Source: Xanthomonas arboricola (GTDB taxonomy: Bacteria; Pseudomonadota; Gammaproteobacteria; Xanthomonadales; Xanthomonadaceae). From it: 64,000 nucleotides of DNA. This document shows positions 34,625 to 43,872 of the stretch, in pieces. Below the pieces are notes generated by a model. It ran no database searches. It was given only the letters and a program-made list of their open reading frames with translations, and had not been told where the DNA came from. The DNA lies in assembly GCF_002940665.1 (NCBI RefSeq), contig NZ_MIGY01000003.1:599572-663571 (forward strand), read 5' to 3'. How positions within the stretch are numbered: the first letter of the stretch is position 1; every line of letters begins with the position of its first letter. The position numbers and the translations under genes were made by a program.

Positions 34625-35200
34625 ATGATGCCACGCCTGATTCTTGCCTCCACCTCTGTCTATCGGCGCGAGTTGCTCAGCCGGCTGCGCCTGGACTTCA
34701 CCACCGCCCGGCCGGAGGTCGACGAGCAGGCGCAGCCCGGGGAGCGCCCGGACGCGCTGGCCAGTCGGCTGGCTGCCGAAAAGGCGGCGGCAGTGGCTGC
34801 ACACGCGCCCGACGCCTGGGTGATCGGTTCGGACCAAGTGGCCGACCTGGACGGTCAGGCCCTGGGCAAACCAGGCACGCTGGAGCGGGCGCATGCGCAG
34901 TTGACCGCGATGTCCGGCCGCGTGGTGCGCTTCCATACGGCGGTAAGCCTGGTCGGCCCTGGACGCACCGCGCACGCGCTGGACCTGACCGAGGTGCAGT
35001 TGCGCCCGCTGACGCCAGCCGAGATCGACCGCTACCTGGCCGTCGAGCCAGCACTGGATTGCGCCGGCAGCTTCAAATGCGAGGGCTTCGGGATCAGCCT
35101 GTTCGACGCCATTGGCTCGCAGGACCCCACCGCCCTGATCGGCCTGCCGCTGATCGCGCTGGCACGGCTGCTGCGGCAGGCGGGGTTCGAGATTCCGTAA
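34625..35200 (+). CDS. maf: Maf-family nucleotide pyrophosphatase (YceF type)
   Basis: A 191-residue enzyme of the Maf/HAM1 superfamily that hydrolyses non-canonical or methylated nucleoside triphosphates. The phosphate-binding opening LILASTSVYRRELL, the catalytic IGSDQVADLDG and the GSFKCEGFGISL region are present. YceF members prefer 7-methyl-GTP, and being next to yceD (divergent, 115 bases) supports that subfamily. Two adjacent ATGs (34625, 34628) are possible starts. Confidence 0.93.
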   Translation: MMPRLILASTSVYRRELLSRLRLDFTTARPEVDEQAQPGERPDALASRLAAEKAAAVAAHAPDAWVIGSDQVADLDGQALGKPGTLERAHAQLTAMSGRVVRFHTAVSLVGPGRTAHALDLTEVQLRPLTPAEIDRYLAVEPALDCAGSFKCEGFGISLFDAIGSQDPTALIGLPLIALARLLRQAGFEIP

Positions 35201-35300
35201 GATTGCAGTGCGGCCAGGAGTGGAGACCGCGCACGCATGGAAACGATCGGGCACGAGCAAAACTCCCCAATCCCCAATCCCTGCCCCCAGGCACGCAGCC

Positions 35301-37130
35301 CTAATCGGGCCGAGTCAGTGCACAGAACTGATACGGATAATCGGCCTGCCCCACGTGCGAGGACAGCGTACGGCAACGCGCAGGATCCAGCGTCAGCCCG
35401 TACGTGGCCAGGCGCTGCTGCGCGGCCTCGCGCACGGCACGGTCTGCGGCGGCGATGTCCAGCGCCCTGCCCCTGGCAATGTTGAGCACGCAGCGGCCCG
35501 GCTGCGATGCATCCAGCTCGGCGCGCAGGCCGCGCGCGATCAACCAGCGCAGGCGCGTGCATTGTGGTTGCACGCTCCACCCCAGCTGCTGCGCCCAGCG
35601 ATTCATCCGGTCGATCCGCAGCTGCTGCTTGTCGCGCGCCGCGCCCAGCATGGCGTAGAGCTGCGGCCGCTCGGCAATCAGCGTGCGCACGCGCTGCCGG
35701 TACTGGTCGGTCTCGGCGATATTCGTCGCCACCCCGATATACCGTGCCTGCCGCGGAAGCAGCGGCACCCGCCAGGATTGCGGCTCGTCGCCGACCAGCA
35801 ACACCGTGGAGGCGGCAGGATCGTCCATCACCGGTTGCTGCACCTGGAAGCTGTCGCGCGCCCAGGCCTCGTGCCCCCAATCCTTCCACCCGACCACGGC
35901 GACCAGGGCGCATAGCCCGATCAACCAGGCCGCCTTGCGATCGGCGTGCGCGGCGAATGCGTGCCGACACACGATCCAGAGCACCAACGGCGCAAGCAGC
36001 TCAAGCACCACCAGATAGCGATGGATGCTGAAAATGGCCTGCCACAGCGCGTAAGCAACGCCGAAGAACACCAGCAGGACCATGGCCGAGCGATCCAGCC
36101 CGACGCGCCGCGCTGGCCGGCGCAGCAGCGTGCGTCCTGCAGCGAGCAGCGTCACCGCATACAGCACTGCCCAACCGGCCTGCACCAGACCGAGATCGCC
36201 GATACGCTGCGGCTTGAAGGTAAACAGCAGCGGCCAGATCAGCTGCTCGCCGAGATTGCGCGGCAACCACCGCACATCGGCAACCGATACCGGCTGCGCC
36301 AGCGCCGATTTGAAGACTCCGTTGAACTGCGGAAACAGCGGATTGCCCAGGTGCTGCCAGACCTGCCAATACCAGGGCCCGGCCACCAGCACCAACACCA
36401 GCACCGCGACGCCGGAAAGCACGCCAAGACCCAGCACGCGTGAGCGCAGCCGCCCGCCATCGCACAGGACCGCTGGCATTAGCGCCAACGCGTAGAGTGC
36501 ATTGGTGAGCTTGAGCGAGACGGCCAGGCCGATCAGTGCGCCGGCAATGGCCCATCGATGCACAGCGTGCGCGCCCTGCCGCGCCCGCGCCTGGGCCGAC
36601 AACACCAGCGCCAACGCCGCCAACACCGGGAGCGCGCTGGCGGTATCGCCCATGGTGCCGCCAAGCTCGGACAGAAACACCGCGCTGCACATGCCGGCCA
36701 CTGCAAACAGCGGCGCCCACTGCGCGCGCCGCGCTTGCCCGGCCAGTACGCGCCATGCCACTGCCGCCACCGGAACGCACACCAGCGCATGCAAGCCGCC
36801 CAGCAGCAGCCCGGCCACCGGCCCGGGAAGCTGCAGCATCAGCCAGGCATGCAGCACATCGAGCAATGGGCTGAAGTAACTCTGCATCTGCGCCGGCGCC
36901 AGATCCACGCCCAGCCGGTGCGCCCAGGCATCGCCGATGTAGAGGTGGTAGTTGCGCAGATCCCAGTTGGCGTCCTGGCCCAGCCCAAGCGAGAACAGCG
37001 CGCCCAGTAGCACGACCGCCACCACCGCCGCGGCGATCTGGCGGGGCGAATGAAAGCCGAAATGGCGATCGGACCAGTGCAACAGCCGCTGTCGCCGGCC
37101 CACCGGCGTCGATGTCGCGATGGCTGCCAT
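35301..37130 (-). CDS. Large polytopic membrane protein, probable lipid-linked sugar transferase
   Basis: A 609-residue protein with about ten hydrophobic segments over the first 430 residues (for example IAAAVVAVVLLGALFSLGLG, GVAVLVLVLVAGPWYWQVW). A soluble C-terminal part contains LLVGDEPQSWRVPLLP. Early acidic residues (QDANWDLRNYHLYIGDAW) resemble the GT-C fold's first external loop, so a GT-C glycosyltransferase is likely but not proven. ATG 37130 overlaps the stop of the GT2 gene by one base (TGATG), so they are co-translated. The family is not recognised precisely. The 100-base gap to maf holds only heptamer-like repeats. Confidence 0.75.
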   Translation of the reverse strand: MAAIATSTPVGRRQRLLHWSDRHFGFHSPRQIAAAVVAVVLLGALFSLGLGQDANWDLRNYHLYIGDAWAHRLGVDLAPAQMQSYFSPLLDVLHAWLMLQLPGPVAGLLLGGLHALVCVPVAAVAWRVLAGQARRAQWAPLFAVAGMCSAVFLSELGGTMGDTASALPVLAALALVLSAQARARQGAHAVHRWAIAGALIGLAVSLKLTNALYALALMPAVLCDGGRLRSRVLGLGVLSGVAVLVLVLVAGPWYWQVWQHLGNPLFPQFNGVFKSALAQPVSVADVRWLPRNLGEQLIWPLLFTFKPQRIGDLGLVQAGWAVLYAVTLLAAGRTLLRRPARRVGLDRSAMVLLVFFGVAYALWQAIFSIHRYLVVLELLAPLVLWIVCRHAFAAHADRKAAWLIGLCALVAVVGWKDWGHEAWARDSFQVQQPVMDDPAASTVLLVGDEPQSWRVPLLPRQARYIGVATNIAETDQYRQRVRTLIAERPQLYAMLGAARDKQQLRIDRMNRWAQQLGWSVQPQCTRLRWLIARGLRAELDASQPGRCVLNIARGRALDIAAADRAVREAAQQRLATYGLTLDPARCRTLSSHVGQADYPYQFCALTRPD

Positions 37131-38125
37131 CAGCGGGCGGCCCCAGGCGCACGCGCAGCGACAACAGTGGCGACGCCCGGCTCGGCCAGATACGCCAGAT
37201 GCTTGGCCTCGACGCGTCCGCGCGTGACTGTGTCCAGGATCAGCCCGCACGCCAGCAGCAGGAAACCCAGCAGCATCAGCGCCACGCACAGGATCGCGGT
37301 GGGAAACCGCGGCACCAGCCCGGTCTGGAAATAGGTTTCGAACAGCGGAATCGCCAGCACGATCGACAACATGGCGCTCAGCACAAAGCCGATGGAGAAG
37401 AACAACAATGGCCGCTCGGCCTTGAACAACTTGGCGATGGTGGTGAGGATGCGCCAGCCATCGCGCCAGGTATTCAGCTTGCTTTGCGAGCCTTCCGGGC
37501 GCACGCCGTAGGCGGTTTCGACCTCGGCCACCGGCATGCGCAACTGCAATGCGTGCACGGCCAGTTCGGTTTCGGTTTCGAATCCCTGCGCATGCGCTGC
37601 GAAGGATTTGACATAGCGCCGCGAGAACACGCGATAGCCGGACAGCATGTCGTCGAAACTGCGACCGAACAGCAGCCCTGCGCAACGCGTCAGCAACACG
37701 TTGCCGATGCGATGGCCGGGCCGATACGCAGCCTGTTGCCGATCGCGGCGCGCGCCGACCACCATGTCCAGGCGCTCGTCGATCAGCTTGCGCACCAGCG
37801 CCGGTGCGGCGGCCGCATCGTACGTGGCATCGCCATCGACTAGCAGATAGATGTCCGCGTCCACATCGGCAAATCCACGCCGCACCACATTGCCCTTGCC
37901 CTGCAGCGCCACGCGGCTCACCTGCGCGCCGGCCGCTGCGGCGATCGTCGCGGTGGCATCGCTGGAATTGTTGTCCAGCACATGGATTGCCGCGCCCGGC
38001 AAGGCAGCGGCAAACGCAGCGACCACCGAGGCGACCGTCGCCGCCTCGTTATGGCAGGGCACCAGCACGGCGATTCGGATCCCGGGCGCAGGCACGGGAG
38101 GGACAACAGTCATGGCGTCGGTCAT
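37130..38125 (-). CDS. Family 2 glycosyltransferase, polyprenyl-phosphate sugar synthase type
   Basis: A 331-residue GT-A enzyme with a cytoplasmic catalytic domain (AVLVPCHNEAATVASVV, DNNSSDAT, DxD-like LVDGDATYD). Two C-terminal transmembrane helices (LLFFSIGFVLSAMLSIVLAI, AILCVALMLLGFLLLACGLI) follow, as in DPM1/GtrB proteins that load a sugar onto undecaprenyl phosphate. It sits between two multi-spanning transferases, which would then use the lipid-linked donor in the periplasm. A start at 38125 (MTDAMTVVPP) leaves 8 bases to the upstream gene. Confidence 0.9.
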   Translation of the reverse strand: MTDAMTVVPPVPAPGIRIAVLVPCHNEAATVASVVAAFAAALPGAAIHVLDNNSSDATATIAAAAGAQVSRVALQGKGNVVRRGFADVDADIYLLVDGDATYDAAAAPALVRKLIDERLDMVVGARRDRQQAAYRPGHRIGNVLLTRCAGLLFGRSFDDMLSGYRVFSRRYVKSFAAHAQGFETETELAVHALQLRMPVAEVETAYGVRPEGSQSKLNTWRDGWRILTTIAKLFKAERPLLFFSIGFVLSAMLSIVLAIPLFETYFQTGLVPRFPTAILCVALMLLGFLLLACGLILDTVTRGRVEAKHLAYLAEPGVATVVAARAPGAAR

Positions 38126-38133
38126 TGCGTGAT

Positions 38134-39975
38134 CTAAGGTGCGGAAACGGTGATGGGCTGTTCCCACCAGTCCTCGACGCTGCCGTCGTGGCCATGCAGG
38201 CGCAGTCCCAGCCAATGCGTGCCCGGCGGCAGCGCATGCGTGTCGAAGGTGGCGTTGAAACCGACGTTGGGGTGCTGCGGGTCGGTGGAGATCTTCCAGT
38301 ACGGGCGCACATCCAGCGGCGCGCCGTACTCGGCCTGCGCGACCGGACGCCCGTCCAGCAGCAGCTCCACCTGCGACAGCCCGACGCCGTCCTTGAATGC
38401 CCAGCCGCGCACCTGCACCTGCCCGGCCACGCGCACGTCCGGCAGCGGCGTATCGATCCAGGCCATCGCCGGGGCGATGCACGGCCCGGGCTGGCGTTGC
38501 GCCGGCAGCGCGAACAGAAGGAAGCGCTGGTAGCCGTGATCGGTGGAGACCACGGTGGGCGGCGGCAACGGCCCGACCATCTCGCAGATGGCGTGATAGC
38601 GCTTCAACAGGTCGCGATAACGCTGATCGCTGGGCGAGAGCACCAGCAGCCGCGGCCCGTTACGCGTGCCGTCGCTGAGCAGCCCCCACTGCTGCAGCTG
38701 GGCGCTGCGCCCGTGCTTGTCGTTCAACTCCGCGCGCAGCACTTCCACATTGGCATCGTGCAGTTGAAAGCCCAGCTCGGCACCGACCTTGAAGTTTTCC
38801 GCCAGCACGCGCGTGCCCGGCGGCATCTGCGCGAGCTGGATCTTGACCGCGCGCGCCAGATCCTTCCACCCGGCGAAGTTGCGCGGATAGTATTTTTCGC
38901 CGGCCGCATGCGCGCGAATCGACGGCACCGACACCGCCAGGTAATAGCCGTACGCACCCAGGGTGCCAAGCAGCGCAATCGCCCAGGCCACGCGACGCAG
39001 CGTATGCGGCCAACGCATCAGGATCACCGGCACCGCCACCAGCAAGGCCAGGTAGCCCGGGAGCGGCCAATGGAAGCTGATCCGCTCGGCATCGCTGAAG
39101 AAGCCGAGCACGAAGATCGCCACGGTCGAAATCCCGCCCAGCAGGCCGAAATACCGCCATTGCGCACGCGAACCGCCACCGGCACGCGTGCCGGCCAGGC
39201 CGACCTTGAGCATCGCCCAGGCCAGCAGTGGGGTCACCAGTACCGCCTGTATCAGCAAGAACCACAGCCCGGTGATCTGAAAGCGCCATGGATGCCGGTC
39301 GACCAACTGGAAGCGCAGCCCGGCCTCGTCATGCTCGGTATTCCAGAACAGCAGCGGCAGCCAGCTCACCGCGCCCACCGTCAGCGCCATCCAGATGCGC
39401 GGGTCGCGCATGACCGTGCGGCCCTGCGGAATGCACAGCAGCGCGATGCAACCCACCCCGATCACCCCGGCGAAGCGGTAGTGACTGAGCGCGCCGATCA
39501 CCAGGCCGATGGCGAGCTCGAGCGCGCTGGTGGCATCGACCTCGCGCAGCAGCCGCGCGCCGGCGTCCATGCACAGCACCGCCGCCAGCGCCATCGGCAC
39601 ATCCGGCACCGCCAGGATGCCGAGCGTGGCCGACAGCGGCATCAGCAAGGTCAGGCTACCGGCCTGCCAGCCTAGCGTGGAGCCGAACCAGCGCGTGGCG
39701 ATATGCGCGATCAACCAGGGAATCAGCGCGGCAATGGCCAGAAATGGCAGGCGCAGGGCCAGCAGATGATGTCCGCCCAGTTCCACGCCCAGCCGCGCCA
39801 GCCAGGCGGTCATGCCCGGCAGATCCGAATACGCGGCGGCCAGATGCTGGCCTTCCTGCCAGTAGAACGCCTCGTCGACGAACAGCTGCAGCCGCGCGGC
39901 GATCAACAGCTTGACGGCCGTCGCCAGTGTCCACAGGATCACGAAGGTGCGATGTGCGCGTTGGTCCCCTTGCAT
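38134..39975 (-). CDS. Family 39 (ArnT/PMT-like) glycosyltransferase
   Basis: A 613-residue polytopic protein. The first periplasmic loop contains LFVDEAFYWQEGQHLAAAY, where the DE pair is the catalytic signature of GT39/ArnT enzymes that take sugars from undecaprenyl-phosphate donors. About eleven hydrophobic stretches follow. The C-terminal about 90 residues form a soluble beta-rich domain (VRVAGQVQVRGWAFKDGVGL). ATG 39975 is used; a GTG four codons upstream is possible. It is first in a three-gene unit with the GT2 gene. The acceptor (lipid A, O-antigen, protein) is unknown. It is divergent from moxR across only 36 bases. Confidence 0.88.
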   Translation of the reverse strand: MQGDQRAHRTFVILWTLATAVKLLIAARLQLFVDEAFYWQEGQHLAAAYSDLPGMTAWLARLGVELGGHHLLALRLPFLAIAALIPWLIAHIATRWFGSTLGWQAGSLTLLMPLSATLGILAVPDVPMALAAVLCMDAGARLLREVDATSALELAIGLVIGALSHYRFAGVIGVGCIALLCIPQGRTVMRDPRIWMALTVGAVSWLPLLFWNTEHDEAGLRFQLVDRHPWRFQITGLWFLLIQAVLVTPLLAWAMLKVGLAGTRAGGGSRAQWRYFGLLGGISTVAIFVLGFFSDAERISFHWPLPGYLALLVAVPVILMRWPHTLRRVAWAIALLGTLGAYGYYLAVSVPSIRAHAAGEKYYPRNFAGWKDLARAVKIQLAQMPPGTRVLAENFKVGAELGFQLHDANVEVLRAELNDKHGRSAQLQQWGLLSDGTRNGPRLLVLSPSDQRYRDLLKRYHAICEMVGPLPPPTVVSTDHGYQRFLLFALPAQRQPGPCIAPAMAWIDTPLPDVRVAGQVQVRGWAFKDGVGLSQVELLLDGRPVAQAEYGAPLDVRPYWKISTDPQHPNVGFNATFDTHALPPGTHWLGLRLHGHDGSVEDWWEQPITVSAP

Positions 39976-40011
39976 TGCCCTGTGCACTCTTCTTCCACCT
40001 ACGGAATTGTG

Positions 40012-40965
40012 ATGTCGACACCGCTGCGTTCCACGGAAATGCTAACCGATGCGCTGCGCCAATCGCTGCGGCGCGCACAAGACCAGGTCAATTCGCTACT
40101 GCTGGGCAAGGCGCAGGAAGTGCGCCTGGCGTTCGTGGCACTGCTGTCCGGCGGCCATCTGCTGATCGAAGACCTGCCCGGCCTGGGCAAGACCACCCTC
40201 GCCCATGCGATGGCCTCCAGCCTGGGGCTGGGCTTCCAGCGCGTGCAGTTCACCTCCGACCTGCTGCCGGCAGACGTGCTGGGCGTGTCGGTCTACGACG
40301 CCGCCTCGCGCCAGTTCCAGTTCCATCCCGGCCCGGTGTTCACCAACGTGCTGCTGGCCGACGAAATCAACCGCGCGCCGCCGCGCACGCAAAGCTCGCT
40401 GCTGGAGGCCATGGCCGAACAGCAGGTCACGCTCGATGGCGTCACCCATGCGTTGCCGGAGCCGTTCTTCGTGATCGCCACGCAGAACCCGGTCGATCTG
40501 TCCGGCACCTTCCCGCTGCCGGATTCGCAACTGGATCGCTTCCTGCTGCGGCTCAGCCTGGGCTACCCCAGCGCCGACGCCGAGCGCGCGTTGCTGTCGG
40601 GCGTGGATCGGCGCGAACTGATCGCCCAGGCCGCACCGCAGCTCAGCGACGCCGACGTGGTGGCGCTGCGCACGGTGGTGGGCCAGATCCATACCAGCGA
40701 TGCACTGATCGGCTATGTGCAGGCCTTGCTGCTGCGCAGCCGCCAGCACGCCGGGGTGCGCGTCGGGTTGTCGCCGCGTGCCGGCATCGCGCTGCTGCGT
40801 GCGGCCAAGGCCTATGCGCTGCTGCTCGGGCGCGAGCACGTGCTGCCGGAAGACGTGCAGGCGTTGTTCGTGGCGGTGGCCGGGCACCGGCTGGTACCGG
40901 AAGCCGAATCCTCGTCCGGGCCGGCGCTGGCCAAGGCGCTGCTGCACAGCGTGCCGGTGGACTGA
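40012..40965 (+). CDS. MoxR-family AAA+ ATPase
   Basis: A 317-residue chaperone-like ATPase. Walker A is DLPGLGKTTLA, Walker B is VLLADEINRAPPRTQSSLLEAM, and sensor 1 is FFVIATQNPVD, all typical of MoxR. The C-terminal helical lid contains LSPRAGIALLRAAKAYALL. ATG 40012 (MSTPLRSTEML) is preferred to the longer open frame crossing the divergent GT39 gene. It leads a MoxR-DUF58-TgpA-Slp operon. In similar loci the MoxR/DUF58 pair is proposed to assist maturation or activation of periplasmic or membrane partners. Confidence 0.94.
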   Translation: MSTPLRSTEMLTDALRQSLRRAQDQVNSLLLGKAQEVRLAFVALLSGGHLLIEDLPGLGKTTLAHAMASSLGLGFQRVQFTSDLLPADVLGVSVYDAASRQFQFHPGPVFTNVLLADEINRAPPRTQSSLLEAMAEQQVTLDGVTHALPEPFFVIATQNPVDLSGTFPLPDSQLDRFLLRLSLGYPSADAERALLSGVDRRELIAQAAPQLSDADVVALRTVVGQIHTSDALIGYVQALLLRSRQHAGVRVGLSPRAGIALLRAAKAYALLLGREHVLPEDVQALFVAVAGHRLVPEAESSSGPALAKALLHSVPVD

Positions 40966-40970
40966 CCCAG

Positions 40971-41927
40971 GTGCGTGCGCACGTGCGCGGCATTGCCCGC
41001 CGACTCAGCCTGCTGGCGCGTCCGCGGGGCGCGGAGGCCTTGCCGATCGTGCTGGATCGGCGGCGCATCTACGTGCTGCCGACGCGCTTCGGGCTGTTCG
41101 TCACCGCCTTGCTGCTGGCGATGCTGCTGGGCGCATTGAACTACAACAACAACCCGGCCCTGCTGCTGGCGCTGTTGCTGGCCACCGCCGGGATTGCCAG
41201 CAGCATCATGGCGCACCTGCAGTTGTCGGCGCTGCGCGTCGAGGCGGTCTCGGCCGAACCGGTGGTGGCCGGCGAGCCGCTGCGCATGCGGGTGTCGCTG
41301 GCACGTCGCGACGCCCGCGCACGGCGTGGGCTGCGCCTGGATCACCTGGACAGCAGCGGCTTCTGTGCGTTGCGCGAGCACGACATGGCCGAGGTCGACC
41401 TGCCGGTGCCCACCGCGCGGCGCGGCTGGCAGGACATCGAACGCATCCGCCTGTCCAGCACCCAGCCGCTGGGGCTGGTGCGCGCCTGGTCGTGGGTCTG
41501 GCCGGAAACGCCGCTGCTGGCCTATCCCAGGCCCGAGCAACAGGGGCCGGCGTTGCCCGAGGGCGCCGGCTCGCCCAACCAGACCCGCCTGCACCCGCAA
41601 GGCGAGGAGTTGCACCAACTGCGCCCGTATCGTGCCGGCGATGCGCCACGCACGATTTCCTGGAAGCACTCGGCACGCCGCGACAGCCTGCTGGTGCGCG
41701 AGTACGAGCAGCCGCTGGGCATCGAAGTCACGCTGGACTGGCGCACGCTCAACGCGTTGCCTTACGAGCGCCGCATCGCGCGGCTTGCCCGCTGGGTCAA
41801 CCTGGCCGAGCGCGACGGCCGGCGCTACCGGTTGCTGCTGCCGGGCCAGCCACCGCTGGGGCCTGCGCAAGGTCCGGCGCACCATCATCTGTGTCTGCGC
41901 GCCCTGGCCCTGCTTCCCCATGACTGA
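40971..41927 (+). CDS. DUF58 membrane-anchored protein
   Basis: A 318-residue protein with two close N-terminal transmembrane helices (FGLFVTALLLAMLLGALNY, PALLLALLLATAGIASSIM). The DUF58 signature LRPYRAGDAPRTISWKHSAR follows near residues 215-235. DUF58 domains precede or resemble von Willebrand A folds and regularly pair with MoxR ATPases. The start is a GTG at 40971, five bases after the moxR stop. The 3' end overlaps the next gene by eight bases, showing coupled translation. Confidence 0.9.
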   Translation: MRAHVRGIARRLSLLARPRGAEALPIVLDRRRIYVLPTRFGLFVTALLLAMLLGALNYNNNPALLLALLLATAGIASSIMAHLQLSALRVEAVSAEPVVAGEPLRMRVSLARRDARARRGLRLDHLDSSGFCALREHDMAEVDLPVPTARRGWQDIERIRLSSTQPLGLVRAWSWVWPETPLLAYPRPEQQGPALPEGAGSPNQTRLHPQGEELHQLRPYRAGDAPRTISWKHSARRDSLLVREYEQPLGIEVTLDWRTLNALPYERRIARLARWVNLAERDGRRYRLLLPGQPPLGPAQGPAHHHLCLRALALLPHD

Positions 41928-43872
41928 GCCATCCGTCCCGATCACCCAGGCCAGCCGCGGCTGGGTGCTGGTCACCAGCTGGCTGGCACTGGCGCCGTTG
42001 CTGTTGCAGCTGCCCGGCCTGCTCGCCGGCACCATTGCCGTGGCCGCCGTGCTGGTCGGCGTGCTGAGCTGGCGCGGCACCGCGATGGCACCGGTGCGGC
42101 TGTTGCTGGTGGTGGCGATGCTGGGCGCGGTGTACTGGCAGATCGGCATGCGCTTCGGCCGCGACACCGGCTGCGCGGTGCTGGCCGCGATGCTGGCGAT
42201 CAAGGCCTCCGAGCTGCGCACCTTGCGCGATGCGCGCAGCCTGCTCGGCTTTGCGTTGTTCGCCCCGTTCGCGGCGTTTCTGCTCGACCAGGGGCCGGCG
42301 ACGATGGGGCTGGCGCTGCTGGCGGTGGTGAGTGCACTGCTGAGCATGCAGCGGCTGGCCGACGAAGAACACCGCACCGCCACGCCTGCGCTGCGGATGC
42401 AGTTGCGCGGCATCGGCAAGCTGGTCGCCATCGGCGTGCCGCTGGCCCTGGCCACGTTCTGGCTGCTGCCGCGCCTGAGTTCCCCGCTATGGGGCGTGCC
42501 CGAGCGCGCGCTGTCGCGGCCGGGCCTGTCGGACAACATGTCGCCGGGCGAGTGGATCGACCTGATGGCCGACGACAGCCCGGCGCTGCGCGTGCAGTTC
42601 AGCGGCAAGGCGCCACCGCCGCAGCAACGCTACTGGCGCGGGCCGGTGATGTGGGACTTCGATGGCCGGACCTGGCAGCGCGCGCGCTGGACCGGCCGCG
42701 GCCAACCCGCCTCAGTCACCGCCGGGCCGCAGCGCTATCGCTATCGCCTGGACTACGAGCCCACCGATCGTCGCCAACTGGTGTCGCTGGACCTGCCCAC
42801 GCAAGCGGTGGCCAATGCCGAGCTGTCGCCCGACTACGAACTGTTCGCACAGCGGCCATTGAGTGCGTTGACCCGCTGGGAGCTGCAATCGGCACCGCCG
42901 GCACGCTTCGACACCGACCTGCCGGACCAGTTGCGCAAGCGCGCCCTCGCGCTGCCGCCGGGCTTCAATCCACGTACGCTCGCGCTGGCACGGCAATGGC
43001 GCGCGGAAGCCGGCAGCAACGACGATGCCGTGGTGCAGCGCGCGCTGCAGTGGATCACCCGCGACTTTGCCTACACCCTGGATACTCCGCTGCTCGGCCG
43101 CAACAGCGTCGACGAATTCCTATTCCAGCAGAAGGCCGGGTTCTGCGAACACTTCAGCTCTTCGTTCGTGGTGCTGATGCGCGCGGCCGGCATCCCCGCG
43201 CGCGTGGTCACCGGGTATGCCGGCGGCACCTATAACGGCTTCGGCAATTACTGGGTGGTGCGGCGCATGGATGCGCATGCCTGGACCGAAGTCTGGCTGG
43301 CCGGGCGCGGCTGGGTGCGGGTGGACCCCACCGCCGCGGTGGCGCCGGAACGCATCTACGACACGCTGGAAGACCGCGTGCAGGTCGGTGCAGGCAACAA
43401 TTTCGCCCAGCTCGGCATGTGGGCCAGCCTGGGCCAGGTCAGCGACCTGCTGCGCCGCGGCTGGAACGATCTGGTGCTGTCCTTCGATGCCGACCGCCAG
43501 CAGCGGCTGCTGCAACCCTTCGGCATCGATCGCCTGGACAGCGGACAGCTGGCCCTCATCTTCGGCGTGTTTGCGCTCAGCGCGCTGGCGTGGATGGGCT
43601 GGCTGCTGGCGCGCGGCGAGCGCGAGCGCGACCCGCTGCTGCGCGCCTGGCATCGCCTGGGCCGCCGCTACGGCAAGCTCGGCCTGGCCCGCGAACCGCA
43701 CGAACCGGCGATCGCCTGGGCGCAACGTGTCGCCCGTTCACACCCGAATCCGGCATTGTTGGCGCTCAGCCAACGTTTCGCTGCCGCACGCTACGCTTGC
43801 GCTGATTCGGACAGCGCCTCACTCCTCAAAGATCTGCAGCTGCATCGCCCGCGAACCGGAGCTTCCTCATGA
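41920..43872 (+). CDS. tgpA: TgpA-like membrane transglutaminase (DUF3488-transglutaminase)
   Basis: A 650-residue protein. About six N-terminal transmembrane helices (VLVTSWLALAPLLLQLPGLL onward) are followed by a periplasmic transglutaminase core with the Cys-His-Asp triad: KAGFCEHFSSSFVVLMRAAG, DAHAWTEVW and WVRVDPTAAVAPERI. One more helix (LALIFGVFALSALAWMGWLL) and a DUF4129-like tail close it. The Pseudomonas homologue TgpA is essential for growth and linked to the cell envelope; the substrate is unknown. It overlaps DUF58 by eight bases and the slp gene by four. Confidence 0.92.
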   Translation: MTEPSVPITQASRGWVLVTSWLALAPLLLQLPGLLAGTIAVAAVLVGVLSWRGTAMAPVRLLLVVAMLGAVYWQIGMRFGRDTGCAVLAAMLAIKASELRTLRDARSLLGFALFAPFAAFLLDQGPATMGLALLAVVSALLSMQRLADEEHRTATPALRMQLRGIGKLVAIGVPLALATFWLLPRLSSPLWGVPERALSRPGLSDNMSPGEWIDLMADDSPALRVQFSGKAPPPQQRYWRGPVMWDFDGRTWQRARWTGRGQPASVTAGPQRYRYRLDYEPTDRRQLVSLDLPTQAVANAELSPDYELFAQRPLSALTRWELQSAPPARFDTDLPDQLRKRALALPPGFNPRTLALARQWRAEAGSNDDAVVQRALQWITRDFAYTLDTPLLGRNSVDEFLFQQKAGFCEHFSSSFVVLMRAAGIPARVVTGYAGGTYNGFGNYWVVRRMDAHAWTEVWLAGRGWVRVDPTAAVAPERIYDTLEDRVQVGAGNNFAQLGMWASLGQVSDLLRRGWNDLVLSFDADRQQRLLQPFGIDRLDSGQLALIFGVFALSALAWMGWLLARGERERDPLLRAWHRLGRRYGKLGLAREPHEPAIAWAQRVARSHPNPALLALSQRFAAARYACADSDSASLLKDLQLHRPRTGASS

